From Dasypus novemcinctus (Eukaryota; Chordata; Mammalia; Cingulata; Dasypodidae), in NCBI RefSeq assembly GCF_030445035.2, contig NC_080698.1:4285501-4349500 (forward strand): a DNA stretch of 64,000 nt, written 5' to 3'. The notes beneath the pieces are model-generated. The model did no database searches and was not told the DNA's origin. It was given only the letters and a program-made list of their open reading frames with translations. Positions within the stretch are counted from its first letter, which is position 1, and each line of letters opens with the position of its first letter. Below are positions 60,101-64,000 of this stretch, in pieces. The translations under genes and the position numbers were made by a program.

Positions 60101-60900
60101 GGAGGCTGCTGCGCCTTATGCTCCCGCACGCCGCTTCTCTTCCTCTCCTGTTTCAGTGTCACACAGATGCTCTCTCGTCGCTCCCCCCTCAGGTCTCCCA
60201 CTGAAGACGCATCTTCCTGACACAGCTTCTCGCAAATTCTAATCCATCAGAACCAGGGGCCTCCCCTTCTATCGCCGACCCAGTGCATTCACTCCCCGCC
60301 TGGTCTCCACCTTCTCTTTGCCACTGGAGCCCATCTTTCACTAAGAAGATGAACGGGTCAGGTGCTTTCTTAGACCTATTAGTGCATGAACTAGTCATTG
60401 AATCCTAGCCAGCGGGGCTTGAGGGCAAGTCGGCCGGACAAGGTTTTCCTCCCTAATGTAAAGAGATTCTGAAGAGAAGCTGTGCCTGTCCCCCTTGCCT
60501 TTGGATGCATGTATGAGGATATGATGCCTGGAGCAGTGGCAGCCACCCTGTGACCAGATTAAAGGCAACATGCTGAGAACAGCTGGATGGGAAAAGGGAA
60601 AAAACCCAGCTCCTTGAGGGCATCAGTGTCGTTCTCCCAACCCTGGGCCCACCTCTGGACTTCTCGTTATTTAACATTCAAGTTCACTAATAACTTTACT
60701 CTTTATATGGGAACAACAGAGGTATCCCAGACTATGAAAGGCCCCAAAGCTCATGAATCCTCTTCTGTAAATCCCTGGGTATCTCCTCATCTAAATACGT
60801 TGTATCTGCTGTTTAAAATTCTACCTGAAGGTTTTGTCTGGCCTTATATTTTCTCTCCCTTGGGTTATACCTTAAAGTTCTCTTGATTACGCTGACCAAT
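60101..60900 (-). mobile_element. Old interspersed repeat, antisense, family not assigned
   Basis: The minus strand reads GCCTTTAATCTGGTCACAGG, then a GTGGCTGCCACTGCTCCAGG block and GGGAGGAAAACCTTGTCC, wording seen in a common old mammalian repeat. I cannot name the family. Confidence 0.45.
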
Positions 60901-61004
60901 TTTCCGACAGGTCCGTTCTTCGCGTGTATTTTGAGGTACTTTCTGCGGTTGCTCTTATCCGACATCTTCAGCCTCAGTTTAGGCGCCCGTCGTGCTCTGG
61001 GCAT
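60813..61004 (-). other. Unassigned 63-codon open frame, strongly basic
   Basis: The minus-strand frame begins MPRARRAPKLRLKMSDKSNR and is lysine/arginine-rich to the end. Its 3' part lies in the old repeat at 60101-60900 and its 5' part in the CpG-rich block, so it straddles two sequence types. The frame upstream of the Met stays open in another register with more basic residues. It could be part of a retrocopy, but I do not recognise the parent, and I do not call it a gene. Confidence 0.25.
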
Positions 61005-61029
61005 CCTTGCCGACGCTGACTTCTCTTTC

Positions 61030-62300
61030 CTTTAGGCTGCTCAGGCTTGGCCTCAGCACCACCGGGCCCCCCGCCTGGGAGCACCCCTGCCTGGGAGCAC
61101 CCCCGCCTGGGCGGAGCAGCTGAGGCGGCTCCTGGGGGCTGAGCTGCCCCGTCCCCAGCTCGGCGTCCTGAGGGGCCCGGCAGCCCCGCTTCGGGCCCCC
61201 AGCGCCCCTGCGGCTTCGCCTGTGCGCCTGTGCATCGGGCAGCCTGGCCTGCCGCCCCGTTCCCCGTCCAGCCCAGCCCCTAGCTGCTCGGACCCCGTGG
61301 AGCTGGGAGCCGAGCGGGCCCGGGTGAGACTCCTGGAGAGGGTCGTGGGCACGCGCAGGGCACGCGCAGGGCGCGCGTCACGTTCACGAGGCCGCGAAGC
61401 CCCGGGGACTGGCGGGCGGCGAGGGGCTGCAGGTGCTTTCCAGTCTGGGACCCGCAGGCCAGAGGGCGGTGCCGCCCGGGAGGCGGGCTGGCCCGTGCGC
61501 CCGTGCTCCGGTGCGCGCCCCGCGCCAGCGGCAGGGTCCTGGGCCCGCGCGTGGCTTTCTCCTTGCGGTTCTAGAGCCGTCTTGGAAAGGCTGGACTTCC
61601 TGTCACGGACACGCCCCAGGAGCTCTGCGCGTCCCTGCTTCCGCGAGTCAAGCCCTTGGCCCGCACCGCTCGGCTCTGAGCCTCCTCAGTACGCGTGCCC
61701 CTGGCCGCCCTCCTGGAATCCTCACCCTGCCCAGGAAGAGCGAGAGCCTGGAGGCTCTTCCAGCAAGAACCGGCGCGGCTCCACGGGAAACGCCGACAGC
61801 AGAGCCTCGCGCTCGCCTCAGTTCCCGCGTTTCGCAGGAGGCGCCCGCGCGGGCGAGGCCAGGCTCCCGGGAGGAAACCCACGCGCAGCACGGCCGAGCG
61901 CGGCACCGCCCGTCACTCGGGGCCGCCGGGCCCGCGGCACCTCCAGCTCTCGCCGTGGCTCCCGCTTTACCGACGTGGCAAGGGCCACGCGCAGGGCCAG
62001 CCACGCACCCGGGCCCAGCAGCCGGGACGTGCGGCTCCAAGGCCACTCTCCTTTCCAGTTCCCTCAGTTTCCACATTTCCTGCCATTCAAAGAGGTACAC
62101 CACTTTGTGGCTTTTCCTGAAGACGGAGTTTTGATTTCAGGAAACAATGATTTCCGGGCCTGTGTGCCGCGTGTCCTGCTCGCACCCGGGCTGCTGGCCC
62201 TGGAAGCGGCCCCCGGCCCCGCAGGCCCTCAGACCCCTGCTTTTCGTCGCGCTTTCTCGTATAGATGACAGGATCTGAAGGGCACTTGTTTTAGGTGAAG
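61030..62300. other. CpG-island-like segment in the ANO10 intron
   Basis: Dense in CpG and in CGCG words, with a short tandem (GGGCACGCGCA repeated near 61349). The 348-codon plus frame (61222-62268) overlaps another 233-codon frame in a different register, so I treat it as artefact. The island could be an intragenic promoter or a GC-biased hotspot. Confidence 0.5.
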
Positions 62301-62559
62301 TCGCATTTACCAATTAACCTCTTAAGGGCCTGTTTTAGGGGTTAGAGCTAAACCCTGCCCAGCCCAAGGGCGCGGCAATGGTGTCCTGGCTTCTTCCTCG
62401 TAGAGCTGGGGTTTCCATTCCCGTTTCTGACGCGCCTGAGTCCTCGGGCGCGGTGCGGCTGGGTCTGCGTTCACTGTTTTGCACGTGGATTCCCAACGCT
62501 CCAGCCCCCTGCGCGGAGCAGCCTGTTCTGTTCCTCTCCTTAGGTCTCTGTGTCTTCGT

Positions 62560-62815
62560 GTGCGTTTCTTTCTGGGCTCTAATCTGTCCCATTAATCTAC
62601 ATGTCTACCCTTACCCCATCACCAGTGTCTTGATTACTGTGGCTTTGAAATCAGGGAGTTTTAGTCCTCCAATTTTGTGGGGGTTTTTTTCAGAGTTTTG
62701 GCTATTCTAGGTCCTTTGCGTGTCCACATGACGTTTAAGAACAAGTTCATTAACCTCTACAAAAAAGCCTGCTGGGATTTTGGTTGGGATTGCCCTGAAT
62801 CTATAGAACAGGGTT
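62560..62815 (-). mobile_element. L1 LINE fragment, antisense
   Basis: Reverse-complement L1 phrases: ATCACCAGTGTCTTGATTAC, GGAGTTTTAGTCCTCCAATT, then GGGATTTTGGTTGGGATTGC. No frame survives. Confidence 0.85.
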
Positions 62816-63060
62816 TGGCAGACTTGTTAATAGGCTGGGGGGTAAATAGTCTAGGCTTATCGCCATGTGAAGGCAGCCCAGGAGTGCCAAGGATGGGCGC
62901 GGCTGGGCCCCAGAGGGCTGTGCTGGCCAAACCCGCGGCAGGAGTGGGCGCCGGCCAGCCCTGCTCCCGCCAGCCTGCAGGCTGTCGCCCTCAGCAGCGC
63001 AGCCTCCACCACTGCAAGGCGGGCTTCTCCACGATGTGGCCTTACCTAATTCCGCTCAGC
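62816..63060. mobile_element. Relic of the same interspersed repeat family as 39497-39652
   Basis: GGGTTTGGCAGACTTGTTAA followed by a GGGGGTAAATAGTCTAGGCT word is the opposite-strand start of the repeat seen at 39497-39652. The second half is GC-shifted and hard to trace. Confidence 0.45.
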
Positions 63061-63229
63061 ACTGTTAGTAGTTTTCAGTATATAGCCTTCTCACGTCTTT
63101 TTCTTATTTAGTACTAAATATTTTATATTTTTGATGCCGCTGTAAATGGCATTTTAAAAGAAATTTATTTCCTGATTGTTATTGGTAATACATAGCAATG
63201 GCTTATACAGGGTGAGACTTCCCTACAAC

Positions 63230-64000
63230 CTCGTTCAATTCCTTAAATCTAGTGCTACTTCAACACGTACTTCCTCCACTGGAGGCACAAGCCGCCTCGG
63301 GAGCTATTCCGTGGCTGGAATTGAAAGCTCCACTTCCCCAGGACAGGGGAGGAAGAGACGGTTAGGCACCAATTTCAGCTACTGATGAGGAAATTCAGCA
63401 GCTACAGTATGATCCTGAGAACAGCTAAGGTTTGAGCCTGTCCAGGTCAGAAAGAGGCCGGGAGCCGCCATCTTAACTCCGCGCCAGGCACGAGGGGAAG
63501 CGGGGTGGACTGAGAATCCCAGTGCTGGTGGGGACCGGCTTCTTTCCATCCAGGTCAGATTGCAGGTCTAGCCTAGGCCCTAAACCTGCCTCTGGCAAGG
63601 AGGAAGCTGGGGGGACCTGCGCCAGCCTCTCCAGGAAATTAGCGGCCAAGATCCAGAGGCTAGTGATTGTCCTACTTTGGCAACATAAGCTGCCCCAGAA
63701 GCTATTCTGTGGCTGGAATTTCCCACAAACAGGGGAGGAGGAGACGGTTGGCCACTGATGAGCAGACTTGGCTGGCTAAGGTATAACCCTAGGAACAGCA
63801 GGGATGTGAATTTATCCAAGTCAGAAAGAAGCTGGTAGCCACCATTTTGACTCTGCCCACAGCCTGAGGGGAAGCCAGGACCAAAAATCACAGTGACGGT
63901 AGGAACTGGTTTCTTTCACCCAGACCAGCCTGCAGCCTGCCTAGGCTTCAGCCCCGCCTCTGGCAGGGAGGAGGCGGGGGGGCCCTGCACCAACCTGTCC
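63230..64000. repeat. Tandem duplication, unit about 370-400 bp, running off the window
   Basis: Two diverged copies follow each other. Anchors recur: AGCTATTC(C/T)GTGGCTGGAA at 63302 and 63700, GCC(G/A)CCATCTT-like at 63464 and 63838, and CCTCTGGCA(A/G)GGAGGA at 63590 and 63958. The spacing shrinks from 398 to 368 bp because copy 1 carries small insertions. Each copy holds a YY1-like GCC.CCAT.TT motif. The layout is like that of tandem promoter monomers of an L1 5' UTR, but no L1 body is visible. Confidence 0.8.

Noticed and set aside
61222-62268. 348-codon plus-strand frame in the CpG-rich block
   Set aside because: Overlapped by another long frame in a different register and by minus-strand frames. 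The composition (Arg, Pro, Ser, Ala) is that of translated CpG-rich DNA.
54896-64000. Further ANO10 exons on the minus strand
   Set aside because: The preceding exons should encode hydrophobic membrane segments; none of the minus-strand frames here shows such a stretch with splice sites. The last intron must extend beyond the window.

Overview
The window reads as mammalian nuclear DNA, most likely from a xenarthran and specifically an armadillo. The main evidence is a tRNA-derived SINE of the DAS type, the armadillo-lineage SINE family, with intact A and B boxes. It is present at least four times, twice with clear target-site duplications. The rest of the repeat load is L1 and HAL1 fragments plus a few MIR, L2-like and MER-type relics. 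There are no bacterial features, CRISPR arrays or tRNA genes.

Two protein-coding genes are present, arranged tail to tail. SNRK (sucrose non-fermenting-related kinase) is on the + strand. Its last four coding exons lie at 29923-30064, 33070-33282, 35345-35479 and 42188-43403, and its 3' UTR runs to about 45820. Splice sites and codon phases join exactly. The four exons give the protein from about residue 197 to the stop, which predicts a full length of 764 residues if the unseen N-terminus matches the human one. The first coding exons, holding most of the kinase domain, must lie left of the window, so positions 1-29922 are SNRK intron. ANO10 (anoctamin 10) is on the - strand. Only its last coding exon (54830-54895) and a short 3' UTR ending near 54660 are visible; 54896-64000 is its last intron. 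The same convergent SNRK/ANO10 order is known from human 3p22.1.

Layout: 1-29922 is AT-rich SNRK intron crowded with L1/HAL1 fragments and two of the DAS SINEs. 29923-45820 holds the SNRK exons and 3' UTR. 45820-49780 is intergenic and rich in L1. 49780-62300 is a very GC- and CpG-rich block that contains the intergenic minisatellite (51264-51771), the ANO10 exon, two adjacent DAS copies and many meaningless long open frames. 62560-64000 returns to repeats and ends in a tandem duplication of about 370-400 bp that runs off the window.

No wholly new biological system was found. The observations most worth checking are two perfect Pumilio sites lying between two candidate SNRK poly(A) signals, a 27-unit minisatellite that is G-rich on the ANO10 sense strand and sits past the ANO10 poly(A) site, the tandem unit at the right edge with YY1-like motifs, and the reuse of related L1 3'-end units across the window.
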